Assembly (NCBI GenBank): GCA_902552015.1
Contig: CACDFH010000002.1
Span: forward strand, 1-64,000
DNA: 64,000 bases
Origin: an uncultured marine group I thaumarchaeote
Lineage (GTDB): Archaea > Thermoproteota > Nitrososphaeria > Nitrososphaerales > Nitrosopumilaceae
Direction: 5' to 3'
Shown: positions 8,360 through 18,274 of the stretch, one piece after another
Layout: each line of letters starts with the position of its first letter
How positions within the stretch are numbered: the first letter of the stretch is position 1
Made by a program: the position numbers and the translations under genes
The notes under the pieces: generated by a model
The model's database searches: none
Seen by the model: only the letters and a program-made list of their open reading frames with translations
What the model was told of the DNA's origin: nothing

Positions 8360-10534
8360 CTAACCGTAAAACGTTTTGTCAGCCTCTCGTGGAATTATGT
8401 TTGATGCACCTTCTTTAATCTTCTCATACCATGTTTCAACCTCTTTTGTTATTGATGGTCTGATTCTCTTCAATCCTGCAGCAAAGTCTTTACTTGTAAT
8501 TTCTTTAGAATTGTTTTGCATTGCTTCTACAGCAGCTTCTCTACATAGTGATGCCAAATCTGCACCTGAATAACTCTGTGTGGCAACTGAAATCTCATTC
8601 AAATCTACATCTTTTGATAATGGCATGCCGTCTGTTAGTATCTTAATTATCTCTAGACGTCCCTTCTCGTCTGGTGGACTGACAAAGACATTCAAGTCCA
8701 ATCTGCCTGTTCTTAACATTGAACTATCAATCAAATCTGGTCTGTTTGTAATTCCTATGATGACTACTCTTGACGTTGTTCCTTCTTCCATCTCTGTTAG
8801 CATTTGACTGAGTATGTTTTCTCCAATTCCTCCTCCCTCTTCTCCATTTTTCATTTTTGCTAGTGAGTCTAATTCGTCAAAAATTATTACACATGGTGAT
8901 GATGCTTTTGCTTTTCGGAAAATTTCTCTTATTGCTTTTTCTGATTCACCAACCCATTTTGATAGTATTTCTGGTCCTCTAACGAGAATCATGTTTCCTC
9001 CGCTTTCAGTAGCTAAGGCTCTTGCCAAAATTGTTTTCCCACATCCCGGTGGTCCGTACAACAATGCACCTTTTGGTGGTTTTATTCCCATTCTACTGAA
9101 TTTCTCAGGATCATTCATTGCAACTATCAAGTTATCTTGAAGAATGTGTTTTGATTCTTCTAGTCCTCCTACATCTTCCCAAAAAACTTTCGAGCGTTCT
9201 ACATAGAACTCTCTCATTGCTGTAGGAATTACGCCGTGCATGGCATCATAAAAGTCGATTAATTTTACTTCCATTGATTGTAGAACTTTAGTTGGAATCT
9301 TTTCTGTCTCTAAATCAATTTCTGGTAAATATCTGCGAATTGATCTTATTGCAGCTTCTCTACACAATGATTTCATATCTGCACCTGTGTATCCGTGTAA
9401 TTCTGATGCAAGACTCTTCAAGTTAACGTCATCTGCAATAGGCATTCCTCGTGTATGAATTTGCATTACTTCTAATCTGCCATCGGCATTAGGTACTGAG
9501 ATTTCCATTTCTCTATCAAATCTTCCTGGTCTTCTTAATGCAGGGTCTACACTATCTGGTCTGTTTGTTGCACCTAGGACTACAACGTTTCCTCTATCTG
9601 TTAATCCATCCATTAATGCCAGTAATTGAGCGACAACTCTTTTTTCTACATCGCCGTATGCTTCTTCTCTTTTTGGTGCGATAGCATCAATTTCATCAAT
9701 GAAAATTATACTTGGAGAATTTTCTTTTGCTTCTTTGAAAATATCTCTTAATTTTGCCTCAGTTTCACCATAATACTTGTTCATAATTTCTGGACCATTA
9801 ATTGAAAACATTCTTGCATCTGACTCACTTGCTAAAACTTTTGCAAGTAGTGTTTTCCCACATCCTGGTGGTCCATACAACAACACTCCACTGTGTGGTT
9901 CAATTCCAAGTCTTACAAATAATTCTGGATGTCTTAATGGTAATTCGACAATCTCTCGCATTACCTTAATTTCTTCTTGCAATCCTCCTACTTCTTCATA
10001 TGTTATGCGTGATTTTTTATCTTCAGATGCTTCTGATAAAATTGTTAGATTTGTAGCACGTTCAATACGAACTATTCCTTTAGGAGAAATTTTTTCTATT
10101 TTAAAGTCCATTGCATTTCCAAGAATCATAACTGAAATCTCATCAGATTGACTTAGTGGCAATCCCTTCAATCTATTTTTGACAAAATCTGTAAATTCCT
10201 TGTCAACTGTTACCTGATCTGCAATTGGTGTTAATGTAACTGATTTTGCAGGTTTTGTTGTAACTTTATTGATTTCAACAACATCGCTTAATGCAACTCC
10301 TAAATTTTTCCTTGTTTGACCATCTATTCGTATTGTATCTGGATATTTTTCATCTTCATCAGTTGGCCAAACTATTGCACACGTTGATCTTTTTGCATTA
10401 ATCTGAATTACATCGCCTGGTGTTACTTGGAGATAGTCCATTGCATCAGGACCGATTCGAGCTCTTTTTTTGCCAATATCTCTTTGTTTTGCTTCTCCCA
10501 CTCTCATTTGTAGTGGGTCGACATTTCGAGTCAA
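8360..10534 (-). CDS. cdc48: CDC48/VCP-family AAA+ ATPase
   Basis: The 724-residue protein has an N-terminal CDC48 double-psi barrel region (about 1-180) and two AAA+ modules. D1 has [12 protein letters not shown] and [13 protein letters not shown]2 has [12 protein letters not shown] and [11 protein letters not shown], with arginine-finger-like GRFDRE and GRLDLN segments. CDC48 forms hexamers that unfold ubiquitin-like-tagged or damaged proteins, often feeding the proteasome. Both Walker A motifs use Cys where Gly or Thr is also common. It sits 8 bases downstream of the aEF-1beta gene, linking it to a translation operon. A PAC2 proteasome-assembly-like gene lies elsewhere in the window. Confidence 0.97.
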   Translation of the reverse strand: MTRNVDPLQMRVGEAKQRDIGKKRARIGPDAMDYLQVTPGDVIQINAKRSTCAIVWPTDEDEKYPDTIRIDGQTRKNLGVALSDVVEINKVTTKPAKSVTLTPIADQVTVDKEFTDFVKNRLKGLPLSQSDEISVMILGNAMDFKIEKISPKGIVRIERATNLTILSEASEDKKSRITYEEVGGLQEEIKVMREIVELPLRHPELFVRLGIEPHSGVLLYGPPGCGKTLLAKVLASESDARMFSINGPEIMNKYYGETEAKLRDIFKEAKENSPSIIFIDEIDAIAPKREEAYGDVEKRVVAQLLALMDGLTDRGNVVVLGATNRPDSVDPALRRPGRFDREMEISVPNADGRLEVMQIHTRGMPIADDVNLKSLASELHGYTGADMKSLCREAAIRSIRRYLPEIDLETEKIPTKVLQSMEVKLIDFYDAMHGVIPTAMREFYVERSKVFWEDVGGLEESKHILQDNLIVAMNDPEKFSRMGIKPPKGALLYGPPGCGKTILARALATESGGNMILVRGPEILSKWVGESEKAIREIFRKAKASSPCVIIFDELDSLAKMKNGEEGGGIGENILSQMLTEMEEGTTSRVVIIGITNRPDLIDSSMLRTGRLDLNVFVSPPDEKGRLEIIKILTDGMPLSKDVDLNEISVATQSYSGADLASLCREAAVEAMQNNSKEITSKDFAAGLKRIRPSITKEVETWYEKIKEGASNIIPREADKTFYG

Positions 10535-10542
10535 CTAAGCTC

Positions 10543-10824
10543 CTATTTCATGTCAACTGACATGCGGCTCATGTTCAGCACCTCGAACTCACTAACACCC
10601 TCGACAGATTTAACAGAACTTTCTAATGATTCCATCTTACCTTCGGCATCTTCTAGTGTGAATTCTGCTTTGATAAATTCTAATCCAAAAGCTAACGGCT
10701 CTTTTGTATATCTGAGCAATTCTATGTCGTCTTTTAGACTTGATTTTATATCTTCAACCAATTTTTCTAAATCTACTTCAGTTCCTGTAGGAAGTATTTT
10801 TACAATTAAAAGTAATTTGGCCAT
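10543..10824 (-). CDS. ef1B: Translation elongation factor aEF-1beta
   Basis: The 93-residue protein matches the archaeal EF-1 beta guanine-nucleotide exchange domain: an N-terminal beta strand with [14 protein letters not shown], the central [14 protein letters not shown] segment and a C-terminal strand ending in [11 protein letters not shown]. It recharges aEF-1alpha by exchanging GDP for GTP on the ribosome cycle. The length is normal for archaea. It lies 3 bases after the zinc-ribbon gene and 8 bases before cdc48, which strongly implies one transcript. Confidence 0.93.
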   Translation of the reverse strand: MAKLLLIVKILPTGTEVDLEKLVEDIKSSLKDDIELLRYTKEPLAFGLEFIKAEFTLEDAEGKMESLESSVKSVEGVSEFEVLNMSRMSVDMK

Positions 10825-10827
10825 TTT

Positions 10828-11040
10828 CTATGGTCCCGAAAAGCCGCATGATTTGCATGAATAAGGTGCTGCGGCTTCTCTACAACTTCCACATCTCCAA
10901 ATTAGTTCGTTATTACACTCTGGACAGTTAAATTTTACATTCTTGTCGCCTGGCATAATGTGTTTATTACAACCATTACATACCGGTAGTGAAATACTTG
11001 GAGAGTTTGAATCCAAAATGTTTCTTGAAGACATACTCAA
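10828..11040 (-). CDS. Zinc-ribbon protein of the HVO_2753 type
   Basis: A 70-residue protein with four CxxC pairs: CNGC, CPEC, CGSC and CKSC, enough for two zinc sites. Such small double-zinc-ribbon proteins are commonly encoded just before aEF-1beta in archaea, and this arrangement is seen here with a 3-base gap. The exact job is unknown; an association with translation is inferred from context. ATG 11034 is a possible shorter start. The upstream 37 bases hold the likely operon promoter. Confidence 0.8.
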   Translation of the reverse strand: MSMSSRNILDSNSPSISLPVCNGCNKHIMPGDKNVKFNCPECNNELIWRCGSCREAAAPYSCKSCGFSGP

Positions 11041-11077
11041 ATCCCCTCTGTTAGGAATTTATACCTTCCTTGAAATT

Positions 11078-12220
11078 TTATGCTTTATTCTGAACTAGTC
11101 TCTTAATTTCTCCTCCAATCAATGCCTGCATTGTATTGAAGGAACCTTTCATTCCTAACAATCTGAGAATAGAACTTGTATGAAAATCAAAATCTTCTTT
11201 ATTTGAAATATCTTCTTCGATTTCTGGAGTAATTGACTTGAACAATTTGTTCACTGTGTCGTTATCTAATCTAGCAAGTATTTTTCTTGCCAAATTTTGT
11301 TTTTCAAACTCTTTGCCAAACTTATCTCTCCATTGTTTTTCATAATCCGTCAATGCTGATGAATCTCCTGTTTGAATCGCTTTGGAAATTGCTCTGCCTG
11401 CCATAATTCCTGCCATTCCGCATGAGAAAATTCCTCCTGCAGTAGTAGGTTTTGCTTGTCCTGCTGCATCTCCGACAATTAACGTATCTTCTTCTATGAA
11501 ATTTTTAATTGGTCCTTTAATCCAAATTGGTGCAAATATTTTTCTAATTGTTGAAAAATTACCTTTGGCTTTTAGAAACTCATCAATTATTGTTAGTGTG
11601 TTAATTCCTTTTCCTGAAACTCCTACCTTTCCTACTCCTTTACCTGAAGGAATTATCCATGCAAAAAATTCTGGATATTTTTCTTGATCAAAATATACCT
11701 CTACCTGACCTTCTTTTATCCAATCTGCATATACTTCGTATTGTGCAGTTAGCAAAATACCGTCTCTATCTTTATTTGCAAGTCTTGAAACTCCTCTACA
11801 ATCTATAAAAAATTTACATTCTACATTTCCATTTGATGTTCTTATTGTATTTTGATTTTTTTCTTGAAATGTAGTCTTAACAGAAATTTCAGCACCATTA
11901 TCCCTTGCTTGTCTTGCCGCTTGTTTATCCAATTCTCTTCTGTTAATTACTATAATTTTTTGTTTTTTCGAATTAATTGTAATCTCTTTTCCTTCAGGAG
12001 AAAAAATTTTTGCACAATCTATTTTACTGTCAAATGTTTTTACTGAAGGTTCAATACCTAATTCTTTTAATGCATTTTCACTAACTAATCCTCCACAGTG
12101 TTCTGGACTGCCAACTTCAAAACCTTCTTCTAAAACTAAAACAGAATGACCATCTTTTGCAATTTCTCTTGCCGCTAAAAGTCCTGAAATACTTCCTCCA
12201 GCTACTACTGCATCATACAT
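11078..12220 (-). CDS. Geranylgeranyl reductase-family FAD-dependent oxidoreductase
   Basis: The 380-residue flavoprotein starts with the dinucleotide-binding VVAGGSISGLLAAREIA, then the PEHCGGLVS motif typical of the geranylgeranyl reductase family, and later IVGDAAGQAKPTTAGGI for FAD binding. Archaeal members saturate the isoprenoid chains of membrane lipids, or menaquinone in some species. Which substrate applies here cannot be read from the sequence. It is divergent from pth2 with 68 bases between the starts. Confidence 0.87.
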   Translation of the reverse strand: MYDAVVAGGSISGLLAAREIAKDGHSVLVLEEGFEVGSPEHCGGLVSENALKELGIEPSVKTFDSKIDCAKIFSPEGKEITINSKKQKIIVINRRELDKQAARQARDNGAEISVKTTFQEKNQNTIRTSNGNVECKFFIDCRGVSRLANKDRDGILLTAQYEVYADWIKEGQVEVYFDQEKYPEFFAWIIPSGKGVGKVGVSGKGINTLTIIDEFLKAKGNFSTIRKIFAPIWIKGPIKNFIEEDTLIVGDAAGQAKPTTAGGIFSCGMAGIMAGRAISKAIQTGDSSALTDYEKQWRDKFGKEFEKQNLARKILARLDNDTVNKLFKSITPEIEEDISNKEDFDFHTSSILRLLGMKGSFNTMQALIGGEIKRLVQNKA

Positions 12221-12288
12221 GTATGGTTTGTATTTTTATTTGGTATTTGAATTGTAACGTTTATCATCAACTTGTATAATTATTTCAT

Positions 12289-12642
12289 ATGGCTGACATC
12301 AAACAAGTAATTGCTGTTCGAACAGATCTTGGAATGGGCAAAGGAAAAATTGCTGCACAAGTAGGTCATGCATGCGTTATGGGTGCAGAACACGTAAGAA
12401 AATCCCATCCTGAATGGTTTCAAACTTGGTGGACCGGACAAGAAAAAGTTGTTGTAAAAGTTTCTGGAATAAAAGAATTAGATGAAGTCAAAAAAGGCGC
12501 AATTGAGTTAGGACTTCCGTGGTCTGAAATTACCGATGCTGGTCACACACAAATTGCACCTGGAACCACAACTTGCATATCCGTAGGACCTGCACCTGAA
12601 AACTTAATTGATAAAGTAACTGGAGATTTATCCTTACTTTAA
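12289..12642 (+). CDS. pth2: Peptidyl-tRNA hydrolase, archaeal/eukaryotic type
   Basis: The 117-residue protein matches Pth2 end to end: KQVIAVRTDLGMGKGKIAAQ near the start with the catalytic Lys region, then GHACVMG, and the C-terminal ITDAGHTQIAPGTTTCISVGP. It frees tRNA from peptidyl-tRNAs released by stalled ribosomes. The sequence TTTATCA about 25-30 bases upstream is a plausible TATA box for a leaderless mRNA. Pth2 is normally about this length. Confidence 0.96.
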   Translation: MADIKQVIAVRTDLGMGKGKIAAQVGHACVMGAEHVRKSHPEWFQTWWTGQEKVVVKVSGIKELDEVKKGAIELGLPWSEITDAGHTQIAPGTTTCISVGPAPENLIDKVTGDLSLL

Positions 12643-12677
12643 GAATGAGATATAACAAGCTCTAATTTTGAAAAATT

Positions 12678-14288
12678 GTGAAACAAAAAACAAAAGGATA
12701 TCTTGCATTCGCATTTTTGGGTGGTATTTTATTAACATCAACAGTATTGTTTGCACTCCCTCCGCCACCACCAATAATGACTGAGGAAGAAATGCAATCT
12801 GAATTAGAAACAACAAAAACTGGAACGCCTATGGATAATTTTCCTGACGAACAACGTGCAACTTTTTGTGGTACTGGCGGTGATGCAAAATCCACATCTT
12901 TTGTGAAAGAATATGAAATTCCAACTTTGTGTACACAACCGCTTGCAATCAAGGTTGCACCAGATGGTAATGTATGGTTTGTAGAATCAAATGTTGGTCA
13001 AATTGCAAAATTTAATCCAATGTCTGAAATATTTACCGAATTTGAAAATGAATTGTGGCCTGATGGTGCACGTACAATGTCTTGGGGAATGGATTACTCT
13101 TCTGATGGTACAATGTGGTATACTGATGGAAGTTTTGATACAATTTGGCGTTTTGACACAATCAATGAAACGTATGATGCAATAGCATTTCCTCCTTCTG
13201 AAGTAGGTTCATTGCCTCAACAACTTGCCATACACGGTTCAAATATCATAGTAAATGACTTTACTGGGAGCAAAATTACTTTCTTTGATTTATCTCACAA
13301 TATTGATGAGATAGAATATTCTAGTATTGTAGCACCAATTCCTAATTCCTTCACTGGTGACTTTGGTATTGATTCTAAAAATAATTTATGGTATACAAAT
13401 TGGGTCCCAGATACAACTGGATTGTTATTGAAATTTAACATTGAACAATACAAACAGGATTCCTATTTGGCAAGTACCGGAATGGACATTCCACTTGAAG
13501 GTTATTTTGATGTATATGACTTTCCAACTGACCTTACTACTGCAAATGGATTATCTGTAGATGAAAATGATAATGTTTGGATAGTAGACACTTCAAGTAG
13601 CTTCTTTTTCAAATTTGATCCTAACGAAGAAACATTTACAAAATTTATCACATCCACACCTCAAAAGTCTGCTTATGGAAACTCTACTGGAATAATAAAG
13701 TCTCCAATTTCTAGACCATACTGGTCTGAAACAGACATGAATGGAAATCTAATCTTCAATGAACAAACCTCTAATCAACTTGCAGTTTTTGATATTGATA
13801 ATGAACACCTTGTAGAGTATATGGTCCCATCAAAAAATCCAAACTGGGCTGATTGTGAAGACAAGTCTAACTCAAATTGCGGTGTTGCACAAATCTTTGG
13901 CTTTGATGCGATAGGTGACAAAATTTGGTTTACAGAGTGGGCAGAAAACAAAATTGGTGTTGTTGATACTGGAAAACCTCTTCCATTCACAGTGTCTACT
14001 AACACTGAGTCATTAACTCTCAAAAAAGGTGAAACTCAAACAATCTCTCTGAATATCAATAATTTATCAAATACTGATAAAATTAATTTCAATTTTGCTC
14101 ATACTGCATCTGCTGTGACAAAATCCTCAGATCTTTTAGTATCACATGATTTCGTTAATTCTGATGAAATTGTTGTATCTGTTACTGCAAGTGAAATTGC
14201 AATATCCGGAGAATACAAATTACTTCTAGGTGTTTATAATTCTGAGATAAACGTCTCCAAATACGTAGATGTAACAATTGAACCGTGA
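12678..14288 (+). CDS. Secreted streptogramin-lyase-like beta-propeller protein
   Basis: A 536-residue protein from GTG 12678 with an N-terminal signal segment (about 7-28). From about residue 85 it has repeated blade motifs such as APDGNVWFVESNVGQIAKFN, DGTMWYTDGSFDTIWRFD, ENDNVWIVD and KIWFTEWAENKIGVVD, typical of Vgb-like six- or seven-bladed propellers. The C-terminal part (about 435-536) is beta-rich and Ig-like. True streptogramin lyase activity is not implied; most archaeal relatives are extracellular proteins of unknown role. Its stop overlaps the GTG start of truD by 4 bases (GTGA), so translation is probably coupled. Confidence 0.82.
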   Translation: MKQKTKGYLAFAFLGGILLTSTVLFALPPPPPIMTEEEMQSELETTKTGTPMDNFPDEQRATFCGTGGDAKSTSFVKEYEIPTLCTQPLAIKVAPDGNVWFVESNVGQIAKFNPMSEIFTEFENELWPDGARTMSWGMDYSSDGTMWYTDGSFDTIWRFDTINETYDAIAFPPSEVGSLPQQLAIHGSNIIVNDFTGSKITFFDLSHNIDEIEYSSIVAPIPNSFTGDFGIDSKNNLWYTNWVPDTTGLLLKFNIEQYKQDSYLASTGMDIPLEGYFDVYDFPTDLTTANGLSVDENDNVWIVDTSSSFFFKFDPNEETFTKFITSTPQKSAYGNSTGIIKSPISRPYWSETDMNGNLIFNEQTSNQLAVFDIDNEHLVEYMVPSKNPNWADCEDKSNSNCGVAQIFGFDAIGDKIWFTEWAENKIGVVDTGKPLPFTVSTNTESLTLKKGETQTISLNINNLSNTDKINFNFAHTASAVTKSSDLLVSHDFVNSDEIVVSVTASEIAISGEYKLLLGVYNSEINVSKYVDVTIEP

Positions 14289-15481
14289 TTCCACAAATTG
14301 ACAAAGAGATAGGAATTTCTGTTTATACAACAAACTCTCCATCTGTTTCAGGTAAAATAAAACAAAATGAAAATGACTTTTTAGTACGAGAAATTTTATC
14401 TGAAAAAACAATTGATTCGTTTAACAATCCCGCCGGTCATGGTGTCTATCTGCTTAAAAAATCTGGAATTGATACAAATCATGCATTAACTGATATTGAA
14501 AAACGATATGGATTGGTCTTAAAATCACTGGGTTTGAAGGATGCCAACGCAAAAACAGAACAATATGTCTTTACTTACAAAAAAATTAATTCATTGCCAG
14601 AATACAATGGAAAAAAATACTCTGCACAACGACTTGGATTTGTAAAAAAACCAATATCAAAAAAAGATATGTTGGGAAATTATTTTGAAATCAAAGTATC
14701 TGACATGAGTGATACACTTCCATCATTTACTGGCAATGAAAAAATCCTCAACTTTTTTGGATATCAAAGATTTGGGTCAAAACGACCAATAACCCACTTA
14801 GTTGGAAAATCAATCATTAAAGGTGATTATGAGGAAGCGCTCGAATACTTACTAAGTTTTTCATCAAAATATGATTCAGAAAAAAATAATGAAATGCGGA
14901 AATTAATATCTGAACGTAAATCTGAAACTGAAATAATAGACTTATTGCCATATTCTATGGATATTGAAAGAAATCTTTTGAAACAACTTTCGAATGATGA
15001 TGATCCTAAAAATGCAATACGTTCAATTCCATTACATTTAAGAAGATTTTACATTCAAGCGTATCAGTCATTTCTATTCAATAGAACTTTGAGTCTTGCC
15101 AATGAATTTGAAGAAAATCTATTTGCACCTGAAACTGATGATGTTTGTTTTGATAAAAATTCTGTATTAGGCAAGTTTGAAAATATTCCTGAACAAAAAC
15201 TTGCAGTTCCTTTAGTAGGTCATTCCTATTATAAAAAATCCAGATTTGATTATTATATAAAAAAAATTCTTGAAGAAGAGTTACTCACTCCAAAAGATTT
15301 CTTCATAAAAGATTTTCAAGAATTGTCTATTGAAGGTGGATTCCGTAATGCATCAATTAACTATCTTGATCTCACTACAGATGAAAATTTAATAAAATTT
15401 CAATTATCTCGCGGTTCATATGCAACTATAGTTTTAAGAGAAATTCTAAAACCTTCAAACCCTCTAGATTGTGGTTTTTAA
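14285..15481 (+). CDS. truD: tRNA pseudouridine(13) synthase TruD
   Basis: The 398-residue protein has the TruD catalytic motif GLKDANAKT (Asp near residue 81) and the early KQNENDFLVREI segment. The length fits archaeal TruD, which carries an insertion compared with short pseudouridine synthases. It converts U13 of tRNA to pseudouridine. It starts at GTG within the stop codon of the propeller gene, an unexpected partner, so the operon link may be only positional. Confidence 0.93.
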   Translation: MIPQIDKEIGISVYTTNSPSVSGKIKQNENDFLVREILSEKTIDSFNNPAGHGVYLLKKSGIDTNHALTDIEKRYGLVLKSLGLKDANAKTEQYVFTYKKINSLPEYNGKKYSAQRLGFVKKPISKKDMLGNYFEIKVSDMSDTLPSFTGNEKILNFFGYQRFGSKRPITHLVGKSIIKGDYEEALEYLLSFSSKYDSEKNNEMRKLISERKSETEIIDLLPYSMDIERNLLKQLSNDDDPKNAIRSIPLHLRRFYIQAYQSFLFNRTLSLANEFEENLFAPETDDVCFDKNSVLGKFENIPEQKLAVPLVGHSYYKKSRFDYYIKKILEEELLTPKDFFIKDFQELSIEGGFRNASINYLDLTTDENLIKFQLSRGSYATIVLREILKPSNPLDCGF

Positions 15482-15522
15482 AATTATGAAAGCTTTTTTT
15501 ATTGTTCTGTAAAATTATGTGT

Positions 15523-15981
15523 ATGGAGAAAGCAACTTTCGCTGCCGGATGTTTTTGGCATGTTGAAGAAGTATTTTCTAAAACAGATGGTGTAAAATCT
15601 ACTGCCGTAGGTTACACTGGCGGCCATACTGATAATCCTACATACGAGGATGTTTGTACTGATAAAACTGGTCATGCAGAAGCTATACAAGTTGAATATG
15701 ACCCAAACGAAATCTCATACTCTGATTTGGTGAAGGTATTTTTTGCAAATCATAATCCAACAACAGCTAATAGACAGGGTCCTGATATCGGTATTCAATA
15801 TCGCTCAGCAATTTTCTGTCATAATGAGGAACAAGAAAAAACTGCAAAAGAGGTTAAAGATGAATTAAATCCTTCTGCTCAAAAAACATATGGAAATGAT
15901 ATAGTTACTGAAATTAAAACTGCTTCAAAATTTTATCGTGCCGAAGAATATCACCAAAAATATTTTCAAAAAAATTTCTAA
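15523..15981 (+). CDS. msrA: Peptide methionine sulfoxide reductase MsrA
   Basis: The protein of about 152 residues contains the active-site GCFWHVEE, with the catalytic Cys at residue 9, then GYTGGHTDNPTYEDVC and TGHAEAIQVEYDP, all MsrA hallmarks. It repairs methionine-S-sulfoxide in proteins using thioredoxin; a thioredoxin reductase gene is at 45149. ATG 15523 gives the canonical N-terminus; ATG 15517 would add two residues. The 3' end overlaps the convergent small membrane-protein gene by 4 bases. Confidence 0.95.
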   Translation: MEKATFAAGCFWHVEEVFSKTDGVKSTAVGYTGGHTDNPTYEDVCTDKTGHAEAIQVEYDPNEISYSDLVKVFFANHNPTTANRQGPDIGIQYRSAIFCHNEEQEKTAKEVKDELNPSAQKTYGNDIVTEIKTASKFYRAEEYHQKYFQKNF

Positions 15982-16184
15982 GTTAATTTCTTCTTTTCTA
16001 CAAAGTATCCAATTAAAACCAAAATCACTCCTGCCATACTGATAATTATTCCATTATCAATCCATTCTTGATTCTGATACATGAATGACGTTTCTGGTCC
16101 TACCATTCCCTGTCCCTGAAAATTGAATATGATTCCAAATATCACAAGAATAACTCCTGGAATTACAATTGACAGTGATCTCAT
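15978..16184 (-). CDS. Small two-helix membrane protein, unknown function
   Basis: A 68-residue protein with one hydrophobic helix near residues 5-23, a polar loop containing QNQEWIDNG, and a second helix near 47-63 followed by a basic EKKKLT end. The topology suggests both ends in the cytosol. I do not recognise it. It is convergent with msrA (4-base overlap) and divergent from the 251-residue membrane protein at 16264. Confidence 0.6.
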   Translation of the reverse strand: MRSLSIVIPGVILVIFGIIFNFQGQGMVGPETSFMYQNQEWIDNGIIISMAGVILVLIGYFVEKKKLT

Positions 16185-16263
16185 TGTGTAAAGTCATTTT
16201 ACTTAAAATAAAAATGCGATGTTCTTTGAAAATTATGATTTACTAGGAACAAATTGAAAAGAA

Positions 16264-17019
16264 TTGATTCATTGGGTAAATCAATTTTTACTCGGTTTTT
16301 TAATCCAAATTTCAAAAGAATTTTCTGTGTATAGTTGGAATAGTTCTGATGAGAATGTGCCAAAAATCTTCAAATATTCAAATTTGATTGTTTTTGGGGC
16401 TGCTGCTGGAATTGCATTACTTACTGCATTTCTACTCAATACCTATTACGGTGAATTATTTCTTGAACATCCATATCTTATGAATATTTTATTTGCACCT
16501 GCATTTGGAATTGGATTTTTGTATGGTTTGAAAATTTCTGAAAGAGCGTTACAACCCTCTGAAACTAGAAGTGCATTTAAAAGAAAAATTATGAAATTAT
16601 TTCTTTTCTTTTTAGTCATTGGTGGATTGTTTAGTTCTGTAAATTTTGCATTGCATGGTGGCGCAATGATTCCTGATTCATCTTTGACTGATGATGGTGT
16701 AGTCCCTTGGGTTACTGATATGATTACTGCAAATGGTGGCGCAACATTTTTGATTGTATCAAGCATTACAATCATGGCTGCAGCTACACGAAGAATTGTT
16801 GGATTAAATGGTGGCATGCTTGGAAAAATCATTACATTTTGTGGAACTTTTGTTTTCTTCTCGATGATAAGTATGAGCTTAACTCAAACTGACCCTACAA
16901 ATTCACAAATTTATCTATACACATGCTACCATGCTGGAATTATTGGTGGCGCAATGTATCAGATGAATCGTTTTACTTCTAATCTTAACACTTGGGAAGA
17001 TTACATGAATGGACAGTAA
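16264..17019 (+). CDS. Multi-pass membrane protein of unknown function
   Basis: A 251-residue protein with about six hydrophobic helices (near 38-58, 72-92, 111-132, 158-175, 187-207 and 217-233). A stretch HGGAMIPDSSLTDDGVVPWV lies in an outward loop. It starts at TTG 16264, the only in-frame start before the first membrane helix. I recognise no family motif. Its stop directly abuts the stop of the convergent cupredoxin gene with no gap, so a shared 3' region is likely. Confidence 0.6.
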   Translation: MIHWVNQFLLGFLIQISKEFSVYSWNSSDENVPKIFKYSNLIVFGAAAGIALLTAFLLNTYYGELFLEHPYLMNILFAPAFGIGFLYGLKISERALQPSETRSAFKRKIMKLFLFFLVIGGLFSSVNFALHGGAMIPDSSLTDDGVVPWVTDMITANGGATFLIVSSITIMAAATRRIVGLNGGMLGKIITFCGTFVFFSMISMSLTQTDPTNSQIYLYTCYHAGIIGGAMYQMNRFTSNLNTWEDYMNGQ

Positions 17020-17628
17020 TTATTCGACTATTACAGTTCCAACCATCCATGGATGAACAAGACAATAATAAACAAATTCACCTGTCTCTGTAAATTCATA
17101 TTCATATGTGGCTCCGCCCATAATCATTCCTGAATCAAAAATTCCATCTGGTCCTCCGTCTGGAGTTCCACTTGTTGCAAGATGTGCAGCAGCATCATTA
17201 TTTTCCCAAACAACTGTAGTTCCAGCTGAAATGTTTAGTGTTGAAGGAATGTAACATTCGTCTGTTTCTTCACATCCGGGTGCACCTGATCCTTCTGGAA
17301 TTGAAACAATTTCTGCAGACACTTGTGTTGTTTCCATCACTGGTTCTTCCATAGGCATAATTTCTTGTTGTGTTTCTTCTAATGTCATTCTAGGAACTTC
17401 ATACAATGTGTTTCCAGGTTTTATGAACATGTCACATCCTTCTTGCATGAAATTTCCTGCTTTACACATTTCAAAAAATGCTGTCTTGTCTCTTTGCATA
17501 TCATCAGCATATAGTACGTCTGGTCCGATCCAAAGTTGAACTAAGCCAATTGCAGCTAATGATGCAGCGACAAGTACCATGGACCATCCTACTTTTCTAT
17601 AATGATGAGGATTCTGCATTTCTGACAT
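17020..17628 (-). CDS. Membrane-tethered blue-copper (cupredoxin) protein
   Basis: The 202-residue protein has one N-terminal membrane anchor (about residues 14-35), a linker of about 70 residues with two Cys (CKAGNFMQEGC), and a cupredoxin domain. The domain starts with a GAPGCEETDECYIPS cysteine pair, has His in NNDAAAHLAT and ends in the copper loop YYCLVHPWMVG. It closely resembles the domains of the double-cupredoxin protein at 4277. The role is inferred as an electron carrier on the outer membrane face. The gap to the next gene upstream has an A/T-rich promoter-like stretch. Confidence 0.87.
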   Translation of the reverse strand: MSEMQNPHHYRKVGWSMVLVAASLAAIGLVQLWIGPDVLYADDMQRDKTAFFEMCKAGNFMQEGCDMFIKPGNTLYEVPRMTLEETQQEIMPMEEPVMETTQVSAEIVSIPEGSGAPGCEETDECYIPSTLNISAGTTVVWENNDAAAHLATSGTPDGGPDGIFDSGMIMGGATYEYEFTETGEFVYYCLVHPWMVGTVIVE

Positions 17629-17683
17629 TTACTTTGAGGCAAAATTAGTCAAATTTAAAACTTGAGACTTCATAATTTTGTTA

Positions 17684-18007
17684 GTGACAATCCAAATACT
17701 CCATTATGAATTTCTTGGACCCATCAAACTCTCTGAATGGGGACCTCCTATGGAAAAAGTGGTCTATATAATCTTCAACCAGAACAAATCTGGTTATGTT
17801 CCACTTTATGTTGATGAATGTGAAAAAACTGATCAGAATGACTTTTTCACACAAAATGATAATTTCAAATGCTGGATTCAGCATGCAGGTAACGAAGCAA
17901 GTCTTTCTCTTGCAATTTTGCCTCTTTGGGAATCTGAAGAATCTGAAAGAAAACGTATTGTAGATAAAATCATATCAAAATATCGCCCGTTATGTCAAAC
18001 TGAATGA
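17684..18007 (+). CDS. Conserved-looking cytosolic protein of unknown function
   Basis: A protein of about 107 residues from GTG 17684 (TTG 17678 also possible). It has no signal peptide or membrane helix. Notable segments are LGPIKLSEWGPPMEKVVY and LPLWESEESERKRIVDKI near the end. I cannot assign a family. It is convergent with the 78-residue coiled-coil gene, whose stop follows directly. Confidence 0.55.
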   Translation: MTIQILHYEFLGPIKLSEWGPPMEKVVYIIFNQNKSGYVPLYVDECEKTDQNDFFTQNDNFKCWIQHAGNEASLSLAILPLWESEESERKRIVDKIISKYRPLCQTE

Positions 18008-18244
18008 TTATTTTGTATTCATTTTATTTTTGACATCAAATAATTGCATTGTAAGAAGATCAATAGCCTTTTTCAAATGATCAAACTCATTAATTGAGTG
18101 AATTTGTCCTTCTGTAAGTTTTCTTAAAATCTTGACATTAGCTTTTGCTTCTTCATCTTTTGCAGTAACCTCTAAAGCGTTAATTTTTGCAAGAATATTC
18201 TCCAAATCTTTTATCATTTCTTCTTTAGGTGCGTGTTTATCCAT
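18008..18244 (-). CDS. Small coiled-coil protein, unknown function
   Basis: A 78-residue, mostly helical protein rich in Lys, Glu and Leu, with heptad-like spacing from MIKDLENILAKINALEV to LLTMQLFDVKNKM. It likely forms a helical hairpin or coiled coil. No family is recognised. It lies 30 bases downstream of a 50-residue Cys-rich gene on the same strand. Confidence 0.55.
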   Translation of the reverse strand: MDKHAPKEEMIKDLENILAKINALEVTAKDEEAKANVKILRKLTEGQIHSINEFDHLKKAIDLLTMQLFDVKNKMNTK

Positions 18245-18274
18245 ATTCTTGGAATAATTTTTTCCTATATATGA

